Shown here: in pieces, positions 8,898 to 17,262 of the stretch | Position numbering within the stretch: position 1 is the first letter of the stretch | Layout: each line of letters begins with the position of its first letter | NCBI RefSeq assembly: GCF_000381045.1 | Contig: NZ_KB905745.1 | Location: 1 to 44,555 of the forward strand | Reading direction: 5' to 3' | Length of the DNA: 44,555 nt | From: Thermus scotoductus DSM 8553 | Lineage (GTDB): Bacteria > Deinococcota > Deinococci > Deinococcales > Thermaceae | Translations under genes and position numbers: made by a program | The notes under the pieces: generated by a model | The model's database searches: none | What the model was told of the DNA's origin: nothing | What the model saw: only the letters and a program-made list of their open reading frames with translations

Positions 8898-9392
8898 ATG
8901 GACTGGCGGACCACCGACCTTTCGGACGCCCACCCGGAGGCGGAAACCCTGCCCATGGTCTTCAGGAGCTTCGGCGGCAAGACCCGCTTCCAAGGGCGGG
9001 TGCGCACCCTGAAGGTCTTCCAGGACAACGCCCTAGTGCGAAGGGTGCTGGAGGAGGAAGGCGGAGGCCAGGTGCTGGTGGTGGACGGGGGAGGCTCCCT
9101 GAAGACCGCCCTTTTGGGGGACAACCTGGCCCGGCTGGCCTGGGAGCGGGGCTGGGCTGGGGTGGTGATCCACGGGGCCGTGCGGGATACCGGGGAGCTC
9201 AAGGAAGTGCCCATCGGCATCCTGGCCCTGGCGGCCACTCCCAGGAAAAGCGCCAAGGAGGGCCTGGGAGAGGTGGACGTACCCCTTAACCTCCCCTGGG
9301 CCAGGGTTCTTCCGGGAGACCTTCTTCTGGCCGACGAGGACGGGATTCTTCTCCTGCCCTCGCCCCAGAGCGGCGGCCAAAGCGCCGGATGA
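8898..9392 (+). CDS. rraA: RraA-like protein (RraA / HMG-aldolase family)
   Basis: 164 residues from ATG 8898. The RraA/MenG fold is seen in [15 protein letters not shown] at the N-terminus, [15 protein letters not shown], and [17 protein letters not shown], which carries the Arg-Asp pair that binds metal and pyruvate-type ligands in aldolase members. Family members either inhibit RNase E or act as 4-hydroxy-4-methyl-2-oxoglutarate aldolases; sequence alone does not decide. Its last 107 bp overlap the 3' end of mutL on the opposite strand. Confidence 0.85.
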   Translation: MDWRTTDLSDAHPEAETLPMVFRSFGGKTRFQGRVRTLKVFQDNALVRRVLEEEGGGQVLVVDGGGSLKTALLGDNLARLAWERGWAGVVIHGAVRDTGELKEVPIGILALAATPRKSAKEGLGEVDVPLNLPWARVLPGDLLLADEDGILLLPSPQSGGQSAG

Positions 9393-11043
9393 GGTCCTCC
9401 TCCTTAAGGGCCAGCAGGGTGGGCCGGCCGTGAGGGCAGACCCAGGGGGTTTGGCACTGGAGGAGGGCGTCCAGGAGGGCCTGGCCCTCGGTCCGGGACA
9501 GGGGGTGCCCTGCCTTCACCGCCGGCAGGCAGGCCAGGCGGGCCAGAAGCTCCGTGAGGCTTTTCCCCTCTCCCCTCAGGGCCTCGCGGAAGATCTCCGG
9601 AAGGAGGAGGGGATAGGGATGGAGGAAGGAAGGGGCCGCCAGGAGCCTGACCCTGCCTGGACCAAAGGCCTCGAGGGCAAAGAGGGAAGCCAAAACCTCC
9701 TTCCTCTCCGGCAAAAGGCTTTCCTCGAGGGGGGAAAGCTCCACCAAAACCGGATAGGGCAGGGCCTTCAGGCCCTCCTCCTTAAGGCGCCTCAGAAATT
9801 CCTCGTAGATCACCCGTTCGTGGGCGGCATGCTGGTCCACCAGGTAAAGGGTGTCCCCTGCCTCCGCCAGAAGGTAACTCTCCCTAAACTGCCCCAGGTA
9901 GCGCAAGCGGGGAAGCCCCGAGGGCGTGGGCGGGCTTAAGGGCATGAGGGGCCTGGGTTCGGGGAGGCTACGGGCCAGGTTATGCCTTTGGAAGGCCTCC
10001 CTCAGACCTTCCTCCACAAAGGCCTCCGCCTCCTCCAAGACCGCCACCTCCTCCTTCCTGGCATCCAGCCGCAACCGGAAGGCCTCGAGGGGCAGGGTGA
10101 GGTTCAGGACGCCCACGGGGAAATGCCCCTCGGGAAGAAGCTCCCGGTAAGCCCGGCGCACGGTCTTCAGCAAACCCTCCGGCCAGGCCACGGGGCGGCC
10201 GTTGATGGCCAGGAAGAGAAGGTCGGGCCGCGTGCGGGAGGCCTGGGGTCCGGAAAGCAAGCCCTGAAGCCGCATGCCCCCGGCTTCCCGCTCCACGGGC
10301 AAGAGCCTTTCCGCCAGGACCCGGCCGAAGGCCAGCCGGGCCGCCTCCTTAAGCCCCGCACCCGGGAAGAGGAGCCGGGCCTCCCCCTCTGCGAAAAAGG
10401 CCAGGGAAAGCCAGGGATAATGGAGGAGATAGCGCCTTAACAGTTCCGCCACCTCCCGCTCCGAGCCTTCCCCTTCCCACCCCACCACCTCCACCCGGGT
10501 CCCCGGGGGGGCCGCCACCTCCCTAACCTCCACCCGCTCCCCCTGGGCCAGAAGAAGCCCCCCACCCACCTGAAAGCGGGGCCGGGAGCGGATCCTGAGA
10601 AGGGCGGCCTGCCTTAGAGCGTAAAGGGCCTGGCCGCGAAAGCCCAAGGCGGTGATCCTCCCGGGGTCCAGAAGCTTGCTGGTGGCGAAGGGTTCCACCG
10701 CCAAGGGAAGCTCGGCCAAGGGGATTCCCTGGCCATCGTCCTCCACCACGATCCTCCAGGTGTTTCCCTCCGGGAAAGCACGCCAGGTGTTTCCCTCCGG
10801 GAAAGCACGCCAGGTGTTTCCCTCCGGGAAAGCACGCCAGGTGTTTCCCTCCGGGAAAGCACGCCAGGTGTTTCCCTCCGGGAAAGCACGCTCCCGTCCC
10901 CCGCCGTAAAGCTCCACCCGCACCCTCTTGGCCCCTGCGTCCAGGGCGTTTTCCAAAAGCTCCCGCACCACGTCTCTGAGGGAAAAGAGCACCTCGCCCC
11001 GGGCCAGGAGCCCCCGGAGCTCCTCAGGAAGCGGGCGGATCAC
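9286..11043 (-). CDS. mutL: DNA mismatch repair endonuclease MutL with a tandem 9-residue insertion
   Basis: 585 residues. GHKL ATPase motifs are ELLENALDAGA (29-38), VEDDGQGIP (100-108) and LGFRGQAL (133-140). The C-terminal endonuclease motif DQHAAHERVIYE (403-414) and CPHGRP (536-541) are intact, so this is a MutH-independent nicking MutL. Oddly, five exact copies of the 9-residue unit RAFPEGNTW fill residues 52-96, between ELYGGGRE and RIVVEDDG. Removing them gives an ordinary MutL with an uninterrupted GGGRE-RIVVEDDG turn. They lie in the loop between two strands beside the ATP site and could lower or tune activity. GTG 11043 overlaps the mutS stop (GTGA), so the two are coupled. The 3' end overlaps rraA by 107 bp. 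Confidence 0.95.
   Translation of the reverse strand: MIRPLPEELRGLLARGEVLFSLRDVVRELLENALDAGAKRVRVELYGGGRERAFPEGNTWRAFPEGNTWRAFPEGNTWRAFPEGNTWRAFPEGNTWRIVVEDDGQGIPLAELPLAVEPFATSKLLDPGRITALGFRGQALYALRQAALLRIRSRPRFQVGGGLLLAQGERVEVREVAAPPGTRVEVVGWEGEGSEREVAELLRRYLLHYPWLSLAFFAEGEARLLFPGAGLKEAARLAFGRVLAERLLPVEREAGGMRLQGLLSGPQASRTRPDLLFLAINGRPVAWPEGLLKTVRRAYRELLPEGHFPVGVLNLTLPLEAFRLRLDARKEEVAVLEEAEAFVEEGLREAFQRHNLARSLPEPRPLMPLSPPTPSGLPRLRYLGQFRESYLLAEAGDTLYLVDQHAAHERVIYEEFLRRLKEEGLKALPYPVLVELSPLEESLLPERKEVLASLFALEAFGPGRVRLLAAPSFLHPYPLLLPEIFREALRGEGKSLTELLARLACLPAVKAGHPLSRTEGQALLDALLQCQTPWVCPHGRPTLLALKEEDLIRRFGRRSGARAGEESRPRRPEEGLPEEPWPRGG
10756..10890 (-). repeat. Five perfect tandem copies of a 27-bp coding unit in mutL
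   Basis: Units are 10756-10782, 10783-10809, 10810-10836, 10837-10863 and 10864-10890, with no mismatch among them. In the coding sense each holds the hairpin TTTCCC-GGA-GGGAAA flanked by GTG-C and CAC. The period is a multiple of three, so slippage would change copy number without breaking the frame. Perfect identity implies recent expansion or ongoing homogenisation. Confidence 0.98.
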
Positions 11044-13478
11044 CCCTTTATGGTATCCAGGGGAGCCCCCAGGGCCAAGGCCTTGAGCTCATGCAGGAGG
11101 CAGAGGGCCTCGAGGGGGGTCAGGCGGTCGGGGTCCAGGGCGAGGAGCCTTTCCAGCACCGCCTCCGCCACCCCCTCCCTGCGGGCGGTGAGGACCTGGA
11201 GGAGGGATTTGGCCCGTTCCACCACCTCCTTGGGAAGCCCCGCCATCCTGGCCACCTCCACCCCGTAGCTCTTGGAGGCCGGGCCGGGCAGCACCTGGTG
11301 GTAGAAGGTCAGGCCTCCTTCCTCCTCCTTGGCGGCCACGTGCAGGTTTTTGAGCCGGGAGAGGGGCAGGGCGGTGAGCTCAAAGTAATGGGTAGCGAAA
11401 AGGGTGTAGCACCGCCTTTCGTGAAGGGCCTCGGCCACGGCGGTGGCGATGGCCACCCCGTCCAGGCTGCTCGTCCCCCTTCCCACCTCGTCCAGTAGGA
11501 CCAGGCTCCCCTCCGTGGCTTCCTTGAGGATCAGGGCCACCTCCTCCATTTCCACCATGAAGGTGCTCCGCCCCCCTGCCAAATCGTCGGAAGCCCCGAT
11601 GCGGGTTAGGATGCGATCAAAGAGGGGGAGGATGGCCTCCTCTGCGGGCACAAAGCTTCCAATCTGGGCCAGAAGGGCGATGAGGGCCGTCTGACGCAGG
11701 TAGGTGCTCTTCCCCGCCATGTTGGGCCCGGTGACCAAGACGAGCTCGTGGGCCATCTCCAGGTCGTTGGGGACAAAGCTGGTGCGCCGCTCCACCACCG
11801 GGTGGCGCCCCCCGCGGATCTGAAGCCGATCGCCAAAACGGGGCCTCACGTAGCCGTAGCGCACCGCCACCTCCGCCAAAGCGGCATAGACGTCCAGCTC
11901 CGCCAGGACCCTGGCCGCCTCCCTGAGGGCCTCCGCCTCCTTCCTGGCCTTCTCCCTGAGCTCCAGGAAGACCTCCTCCTCCCGGCGGCGGATCTGGGCC
12001 TCGAGGCGGTAGAGCTCCCTTTCCCTCTCCTTGATCTCCGGCAGGGTGTAGCGCTGCCGATCCTTCAGGGTCTGGATGGCCTTGTACTCCGGGGGAACCC
12101 TTTCGTAGTAGGGTCGGGTAACCTCCAGGTAGTAGCCAAAGACGGCGTTATAGCCCACCTTCAAGGTAGGGATGCCGGTTCTGGCCTTCTCCCGCTCCTC
12201 CAGCTCCAGGAAATAGGCCACCCCCTCCCGGTGGGCCTGCCGCAGGGCATCCAGATGAGGATCATAGCCCTGGCGGATCAGCCCTCCCTCGGAGAGCTTG
12301 AGGGGCAGTTCCTCCTCCAAGGCCGCCCTCAACTCCTCCAGAAGGGAACCCAGGTCGGGAAGGACCACCTCTTCCCCCAAGAGGGCCCGGAGCTCGGGCA
12401 GGATCTCCAGGCTCCGGCGCAAGGAGCCCAGGTCCCGCGGGGATGCCCGCCCCATCTCCAGCCGGGTGGCCAGCCTTTCCAGGTCCGCCAGGCGGAAGAG
12501 GAGCCGCCTTACCCCTTCCCGCAGGGCCCCTTCCCTTACAAAGCGCTCTACCCGGTCCAGCCTGGCCTCCAGGGGACCCGCCTCCAGCAAGGGATGGCGG
12601 AGCCAGCTTTGCAACAACCTGCGGCCAAAAGCGGTGCGGGTTTCGTCCAGAACGCCGAAGAGGGTGTCCTGGCCCCGGATGGGCTCGAAGACCTCGAGGG
12701 CCCTCAAGGTGGCCTCGGGCAGGTGCATGAAGGCCCCGGGGTCGTAGGGGCGGAAGGGCCTGGGGCTGAACCCCTCTCCTTGGGTCCAGCGGGCATACCA
12801 AAGGAGCGCCCCCTGGACCCGGCGCAAGGCCAAGGGCCCCTCCCCTACCGGTTCAAAGGGAGCTTCCGAAAGCATAACGGGGAAGCGCTTCTGGAATTCT
12901 TCTACAAACTCCGGGTTTTCCCTGAGCTCCGGGGCCAGAAGCACCTCGGCGGGCCGGTGGCGGAAGAGCTCGTCGTAGAGGGCGCTTTTGCTCTTAAGCA
13001 AGGTGCCCTTGAACTCCCCGGTGGACACGTCCAGAAAGGCCACCCCGAAACCATCCCCGGTGGCGATGGCCGCCAGGTAGTTGGCTTCCTTGGAAAGAAG
13101 GGTTTCCTGCACCAGGGTGCCGGGGGTGAGGAGCTGGGTTACCTCCCGCCGCACCAGGCCCTCGGCCTCTTCTGCGGGCTCCACCTGGTCCGCCACCGCC
13201 AACCGGAAACCCATTTTCAAAAGCCTTTCCGCATAGGCGTCAAAGGCCCTTAGGGGAATCCCCGCCATAGGGGTGGTGAAGTCCTTGCTGGACTTGTGGG
13301 TGAGGACCAGGCCCAAGGCCCGGGCCAACCTCTCCGCATCCTCCCCGAAGCACTCGTAGAAGTCCCCCACCTGGAAGAGGAGAAGGTAGTCGGGGTAGCG
13401 GTCCCTGAGCTCCACGTACTGCTGCAGGAGAGGGGGAAGGGGACCCGGGCCTTCACCCTTGAGCATGGGACTCATCAT
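11040..13478 (-). CDS. mutS: DNA mismatch repair ATPase MutS
   Basis: 812 residues, matching the ~811 usual for Thermus MutS. It recognises mismatches and recruits MutL. The mismatch-reading Phe-X-Glu lies in VGDFYECFG near residue 37. The ATPase part has Walker A GPNMAGKST, the SDDLAGGRSTFMVEM signature, Walker B LVLLDEVGRGTSSLDG and the FATHYFEL switch. The ATG pair at 13473-13478 was chosen because the protein then begins like known orthologues (LKGEGPGPLPPLLQQY shortly after) and minus-strand GGTATACC lies 6 nt upstream. The long upstream extension in the same frame is antisense to the MOSC gene and is not real. Confidence 0.97.
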   Translation of the reverse strand: MMSPMLKGEGPGPLPPLLQQYVELRDRYPDYLLLFQVGDFYECFGEDAERLARALGLVLTHKSSKDFTTPMAGIPLRAFDAYAERLLKMGFRLAVADQVEPAEEAEGLVRREVTQLLTPGTLVQETLLSKEANYLAAIATGDGFGVAFLDVSTGEFKGTLLKSKSALYDELFRHRPAEVLLAPELRENPEFVEEFQKRFPVMLSEAPFEPVGEGPLALRRVQGALLWYARWTQGEGFSPRPFRPYDPGAFMHLPEATLRALEVFEPIRGQDTLFGVLDETRTAFGRRLLQSWLRHPLLEAGPLEARLDRVERFVREGALREGVRRLLFRLADLERLATRLEMGRASPRDLGSLRRSLEILPELRALLGEEVVLPDLGSLLEELRAALEEELPLKLSEGGLIRQGYDPHLDALRQAHREGVAYFLELEEREKARTGIPTLKVGYNAVFGYYLEVTRPYYERVPPEYKAIQTLKDRQRYTLPEIKERERELYRLEAQIRRREEEVFLELREKARKEAEALREAARVLAELDVYAALAEVAVRYGYVRPRFGDRLQIRGGRHPVVERRTSFVPNDLEMAHELVLVTGPNMAGKSTYLRQTALIALLAQIGSFVPAEEAILPLFDRILTRIGASDDLAGGRSTFMVEMEEVALILKEATEGSLVLLDEVGRGTSSLDGVAIATAVAEALHERRCYTLFATHYFELTALPLSRLKNLHVAAKEEEGGLTFYHQVLPGPASKSYGVEVARMAGLPKEVVERAKSLLQVLTARREGVAEAVLERLLALDPDRLTPLEALCLLHELKALALGAPLDTIKG

Positions 13479-13484
13479 AACCCC

Positions 13485-13492
13485 GGTATACC
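13485..13492. promoter_or_regulatory. Shared palindromic -10 between mutS and the MOSC gene
   Basis: GGTATACC is a perfect palindrome. On the minus strand TATACC lies 6 nt before mutS ATG 13478; on the plus strand it lies 4 nt before GTG 13497. Both genes would be leaderless and fire from the same bases. Confidence 0.45.
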
Positions 13493-13496
13493 CCGG

Positions 13497-13880
13497 GTGG
13501 AGGTCTTGGAACTGCTGGCGGACTTCGGGGCCAAAGGGGACCGGCATGCGGGCAAGGACCCCGACCGGGCCGTCCTGGTGGCGGGGCTTCCCGCCTACGA
13601 GAAGGCCAAAGGGGCGGGCATTGAGCTTCCCCTCGGGACCTTGGGGGAGAACCTCCTTTTGGACCTGGATCCCCATGGGTTTCCCCCAGGTACCCGGTTA
13701 AGGGTGGGGGAGGCCCTTTTGGAGTTCTCCTACGTGTGCACAGTCTGCTCCAGCCTCTCCCAGTTTGACCTTAGGCTTCCCAAGCTCCTCTATGGGGGCC
13801 GCGGTCTTTACGCCCGGGTGCTGGAAGGCGGCCTGGTGCGGGTGGGGGACCCCGTGCGCATCCTGGTCACCGCCGAATAG
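13497..13880 (+). CDS. MOSC-domain protein
   Basis: 127 residues, a stand-alone MOSC domain (the C-terminal domain of molybdenum cofactor sulfurase and of YiiM-type proteins). Visible family features are FGAKGDRHAG near the start, LGENLLLD in the middle, the Cys-containing CTVCSSLSQ and a GRGLYARVLEGGLVRVGDPV end. Such proteins bind molybdopterin or handle sulfur and N-hydroxylated substrates. The true start is uncertain: GTG 13497 gives a full domain and fits a leaderless start next to mutS. Confidence 0.8.
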   Translation: MEVLELLADFGAKGDRHAGKDPDRAVLVAGLPAYEKAKGAGIELPLGTLGENLLLDLDPHGFPPGTRLRVGEALLEFSYVCTVCSSLSQFDLRLPKLLYGGRGLYARVLEGGLVRVGDPVRILVTAE

Positions 13881-13895
13881 GCCTTCCGCAAGAAG

Positions 13896-13921
13896 GGCCC
13901 CGGGGACCGGTCCCCGGGGCC
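13896..13921. terminator. Bidirectional terminator
   Basis: Perfect 26-bp palindrome with arms GGCCCCGGGGACC and its complement, lying between the converging MOSC and 5'-nucleotidase genes. T-rich but short tails (CTTTGCC on plus, CTTCTTG on minus) follow each way. Confidence 0.7.
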
Positions 13922-13933
13922 TTTGCCTCTGGC

Positions 13934-15592
13934 TTAAACCCCCACCCGCTCGGGAACCCGGTAGGCCCAGTAGGTGGGTTTTTCCCCTTTGGGTTCGTTG
14001 AGGATTTCTATCCGCCCCTCGAGGCCCGCCTCCACCTCCTTGAGCTCCTTGAGGTAGTCCATGAAGCTTTCCGCATCGCTGAAACCGGTGTCCACCCGGT
14101 AACCCTGGGCCTCCTTCAACACGGTGAAACCATCGCCGCCAGCGGCAATGAAGCTATTCACCACCACCCGGTAGGTGGCCTCGAGGTCCAGGGGCACATA
14201 GCCCTTCTCCGTCTTCACCTCCACCCGCACCACCCGGTCGCCTGGGGCCCTGGAGAGGTCAAAGGCATAGCGGAGGCCGGAAACCTGGAGGAAGCGGCCT
14301 GCTCCCTGCTCCCACTGGGAAACCCCGTTCTCCAAGGCGGCCTTGATCTCCTTGCCCTTTAGGTCCATCACCACCAGGGTGTTGCCAAAGGGTAAAACCT
14401 CGTAGACCTTCCCCACGGTGATGGGGCCTTTGGGGATGCTGGTGCGGATCCCCCCGCCGTTTTGCAGGGCGATCTGCACCCCGGCATTCCGTGTCTTCCA
14501 GACCATACCGTCGGCGATGAGGTTGCCCAAGTTGCTCTCCCGCTTGCGCACGATGGCCCTTTCGCCGATGAGGTCCACCTTAGCCTGGGCGATCACCTGC
14601 CCCATGAGGGCCATCACGGGCTGGGCGTAGGCCAGAAGGGCCTCCTTGGCGAAGAAGTCCTCGGGGGAAACCTCGGGGGTCATGAGGATGGGCTCGCCTT
14701 TGTAGGCAAGGAGCTCCCCCTTGGGGTCAAAGGTGACCTCCAAGAGGCCCACCACCTTCCCCCACTCCCAGGCCTGCACCACCAACACGTCCTTGCCCTC
14801 TGGGTTCTTCACCACCGTGGGGTAGGGCCCCGCCGGGGCGAGCTCCTTGTGGGGAAAGCTCCCCAAAAGGGTGTGGGAGTGGCCACCCACGATCACCTGC
14901 ACGCCCACGAGCCTCCTGGCCAGCTTCAGGTCCTCCCCGTAGCCCAGGTGGGAGAGGACCACGATCTTGTTCACCCCCTTTTTCAGCAGCTCGTACACCG
15001 CCTTCTGGGCGGTTTCATAGGGGTCCAGGAAGTCCACGGTGGGTCCGGGGTTGGCGATCTCCCGGGTGTCCGGGGTGGTGAGGCCGATCACCCCCACCTT
15101 CTCACCCCCCACCAAGACCACGGTATACGGGGCAAAAAGCCCCTTAAGCCTGGGTTCCCGCTCCACCCCCACGTTGGCGGAGACCACCTTAAACCTCGCC
15201 CCCTTCAGGAAGTCCGCCAAGGGGCCAGGGCCCAGGTCAAACTCGTGGTTGCCCAGGGCCATCACCCGGTATAGGGCCCGGTGCATGAAAAACCGGTCCG
15301 CCAGGCCCCGGTACTGGTTGAAGTAAAGGGTGCCCTGGAAAACATCCCCGGCGTCCAGGAAGAGGAGGTTTTTCCGGCTGGCCCTAAGCCGGTCAAAGAA
15401 GGCGATGCGCTGGGCCACACCCCCCACCCTCACCTTCTTGCCGGAAAGGGTGAGCTCCATGGGCTCCAGGTGGGTGTGGGTGTCGTTGGTGTGCACCAGG
15501 GTGAGGGTGAACCCCCCCTGGGCCCGTCCCAAGCCTAGGCCCGCCAAACCGAAAGCCGCCCCTGCCTTCAATATCTCGCGCCGTTTATACAT
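13934..15592 (-). CDS. Tat-exported 5'-nucleotidase / cyclic phosphodiesterase (UshA family)
   Basis: 552 residues. The N-terminus MYKRREILKAGAAFGLAG has twin arginines and a hydrophobic stretch, so export by Tat in folded, metal-loaded form is likely. The metallophosphatase domain shows VHTNDTHTHLEP, LDAGDVFQG, ALGNHEFD and GGHSHTLLG; the C-terminal domain has NLGNLIADGM, QNGGGIRTSIPKG and the nucleoside-stacking VLPFGNTLV. It should release nucleosides and phosphate from nucleotides in the periplasm. ATG 15592 follows TGGAGGTCGG, a good ribosome site. Confidence 0.92.
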   Translation of the reverse strand: MYKRREILKAGAAFGLAGLGLGRAQGGFTLTLVHTNDTHTHLEPMELTLSGKKVRVGGVAQRIAFFDRLRASRKNLLFLDAGDVFQGTLYFNQYRGLADRFFMHRALYRVMALGNHEFDLGPGPLADFLKGARFKVVSANVGVEREPRLKGLFAPYTVVLVGGEKVGVIGLTTPDTREIANPGPTVDFLDPYETAQKAVYELLKKGVNKIVVLSHLGYGEDLKLARRLVGVQVIVGGHSHTLLGSFPHKELAPAGPYPTVVKNPEGKDVLVVQAWEWGKVVGLLEVTFDPKGELLAYKGEPILMTPEVSPEDFFAKEALLAYAQPVMALMGQVIAQAKVDLIGERAIVRKRESNLGNLIADGMVWKTRNAGVQIALQNGGGIRTSIPKGPITVGKVYEVLPFGNTLVVMDLKGKEIKAALENGVSQWEQGAGRFLQVSGLRYAFDLSRAPGDRVVRVEVKTEKGYVPLDLEATYRVVVNSFIAAGGDGFTVLKEAQGYRVDTGFSDAESFMDYLKELKEVEAGLEGRIEILNEPKGEKPTYWAYRVPERVGV

Positions 15593-15686
15593 ACCCGACC
15601 TCCAGGCTTCAGTCTACCCAAAGCCCGGTCAGGAAACGGTCAAGAACCCAAGGCCCCCATCAGCTTTCGGGGTGACCCAATAACTC

Positions 15687-15716
15687 TTGACAAGATGCAC
15701 AAGATGGCTGTACACT
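15687..15716 (+). promoter_or_regulatory. glnA promoter
   Basis: TTGACA (15687-15692), 18-bp spacer, TACACT (15711-15716), a strong housekeeping-type promoter. The heptamer CAAGATG occurs twice in the spacer (15691-15697 and 15700-15706), a possible regulator site. The leader to ATG 15779 is about 55 nt. Confidence 0.75.
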
Positions 15717-15778
15717 TTGCGCAATCTGCTGGGGAGAAGTAGGGTACATCCGGCCTCAGCAGACCAAGGAGGCAAAAA

Positions 15779-17119
15779 ATGGCGTACACCAAGGCGGAAA
15801 TCCTCAAGGCGCTTAAAGCGGAGAAGGTCAAGTTCCTCAGGCTCCAGATCACCGACATCCTGGGGGTGGCGAAGAACGTGGAGGTCCCCGAGTCCCAGTT
15901 TGAGAAGGCCCTGGACGGGGAGATCATGTTTGACGGCTCCTCCATTGAGGGCTTCACCCGCATTGAAGAGTCGGACATGCTCCTCAAGCCCGACTACAAC
16001 ACCTTCGTCATCCTGCCCGATGCCCTGGAAGACCCCGCCCGCGGCCGGGTGGCCCGGCTCATCTGCGACGTGGCCTACCCCGACGACCGCCCCTTTGAGG
16101 GGGACCCCCGCTACGTGTTGAAGCGCCAGGTGGAGCGGCTGCAAAAACTGGGTTTTGACAACATGTACGCGGGCCCCGAACCGGAGTTTTTCCTCTTCCT
16201 GCGCACGCCCGACGGCCTGCCCACGGTGGAAACCCACGACAAAGCGGGCTACTTTGACCTGGCCCCCATCGACAAGGGCGAGGAAGCCCGGCGGGACATG
16301 GTGAACGTGCTGGTGGCCATGGGCTTTGAAATCGAGGCCTCCCACCACGAGGTGGCCCCCGGCCAGCACGAGATCGACTTCAAGTACGCCGACGCCCTCA
16401 CCACCGCCGACAACATCGCCACCTTCAAGTGGGTGGTGAAGCGGGTGGCCCTGAACCACGGCCTCCACGCCACCTTCCTGCCCAAGCCCATCCGGGGCAT
16501 CAACGGCAGCGGCATGCACACCCACCTCTCCCTTTTCAAGAACGGGGAAAACGCCTTTTTTGACCCCAAGGCCGAGTACCAGCTTTCCAAAACCGCCCTC
16601 CACTTCATCGCCGGGCTCCTGGAGCACGCCGAGGGCATGGTGGCCATCACCAACCCCTTGGTGAACTCCTACAAGCGCCTCACCCCCGGGTACGAGGCCC
16701 CCACCAACATCGCCTGGTCGGCGGCCAACCGCTCGGCCATGATCCGCGTGCCCGCCCGCCGGGGCGTGGGCACCCGGGCCGAACTCAGGATGCCCGACCC
16801 CTCCGCCAACCCCTACCTGGCCCTGGCGGTCATGGCCGCTGCCGCCATAGACGGGATAGAGCGCAAGCTTCTGCCCCCGCCCCCCATCCAGCGCAACATC
16901 TACCACATGAGCGTGCGGGAAAGGCGCAAGCACAAGATCCGCGAGCTTCCCGGAACCCTTAGGGAGGCCCTCGAGGCCCTAAAGAAGGACCCCGTCATCC
17001 GGGAGGCCCTGGGCGAGCACATCTACACCCATTTCCTCCAGGCCAAGCAGATGGAGTGGGACGACTACCGGGTCACGGTCCACCAGTGGGAGCTGGACCA
17101 GTACCTGGCCACGTACTGA
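15779..17119 (+). CDS. glnA: Glutamine synthetase type I
   Basis: 446 residues, the short GSI-alpha length. It makes glutamine from glutamate, ammonia and ATP as a dodecamer in the cytoplasm. Visible motifs: the Asp-50-type loop [19 protein letters not shown], the ATP site [16 protein letters not shown], and [20 protein letters not shown] lies 6 nt before ATG 15779. GSI-alpha enzymes are usually controlled by feedback and a repressor rather than adenylylation. It is monocistronic, with its own promoter and a strong terminator. Confidence 0.97.
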   Translation: MAYTKAEILKALKAEKVKFLRLQITDILGVAKNVEVPESQFEKALDGEIMFDGSSIEGFTRIEESDMLLKPDYNTFVILPDALEDPARGRVARLICDVAYPDDRPFEGDPRYVLKRQVERLQKLGFDNMYAGPEPEFFLFLRTPDGLPTVETHDKAGYFDLAPIDKGEEARRDMVNVLVAMGFEIEASHHEVAPGQHEIDFKYADALTTADNIATFKWVVKRVALNHGLHATFLPKPIRGINGSGMHTHLSLFKNGENAFFDPKAEYQLSKTALHFIAGLLEHAEGMVAITNPLVNSYKRLTPGYEAPTNIAWSAANRSAMIRVPARRGVGTRAELRMPDPSANPYLALAVMAAAAIDGIERKLLPPPPIQRNIYHMSVRERRKHKIRELPGTLREALEALKKDPVIREALGEHIYTHFLQAKQMEWDDYRVTVHQWELDQYLATY

Positions 17120-17134
17120 GGGTGGGTATCGGGT

Positions 17135-17156
17135 CCCCCCTCCTAAAGGAGGGGGG
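17135..17156 (+). terminator. glnA terminator
   Basis: CCCCCCTCC-TAAA-GGAGGGGGG, a nine-pair GC stem 15 bp after the glnA stop. No U tract follows; the operator palindrome begins at once. Confidence 0.7.
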
Positions 17157-17158
17157 CC

Positions 17159-17172
17159 TGACCCATTGGTCA
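17159..17172. promoter_or_regulatory. TetR-type operator, site 2 (liv operon)
   Basis: TGACCCATTGGTCA inside the 18-bp inverted repeat CCTGACC-CATT-GGTCAGG (17157-17174), 22 bp before the -35 of the liv promoter. As I recall it, the binding consensus of the T. thermophilus TetR-family regulator SbtR is TGACCCNNKGGTCA, which this site fits exactly. It could also add to glnA termination. Confidence 0.6.
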
Positions 17173-17194
17173 GGCATAAACTTACGAGGGGGCA

Positions 17195-17223
17195 TTGACA
17201 AGAACCGGTACCCCCCCTAGAAT
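17195..17223 (+). promoter_or_regulatory. liv operon promoter
   Basis: TTGACA (17195-17200), 17-bp spacer, TAGAAT (17218-17223): near-consensus. The leader to ATG 17263 is about 33 nt and holds GGAGGT. Confidence 0.8.
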
Positions 17224-17262
17224 GAGGCCGCAACGCGAAGGCGTGCTCTAGCGGAGGTGCGT

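Noticed and set aside
8004-9392. Long open frame (462 codons) covering purU antisense and rraA
   Set aside because: Only the part from 8898 has RraA motifs; the upstream part is the GC-rich shadow of purU.
10756-10890. CRISPR array
   Set aside because: Repeats are contiguous with no spacers and lie in frame inside mutL.
13479-13676. 66-residue N-terminal extension of MutS
   Set aside because: It is antisense to the MOSC coding region; the conserved MutS start and a -10 fit 13478.
15629-16933. 434-codon minus-strand frame opposite glnA
   Set aside because: His/Gly/Val-rich antisense shadow of a strongly conserved gene.
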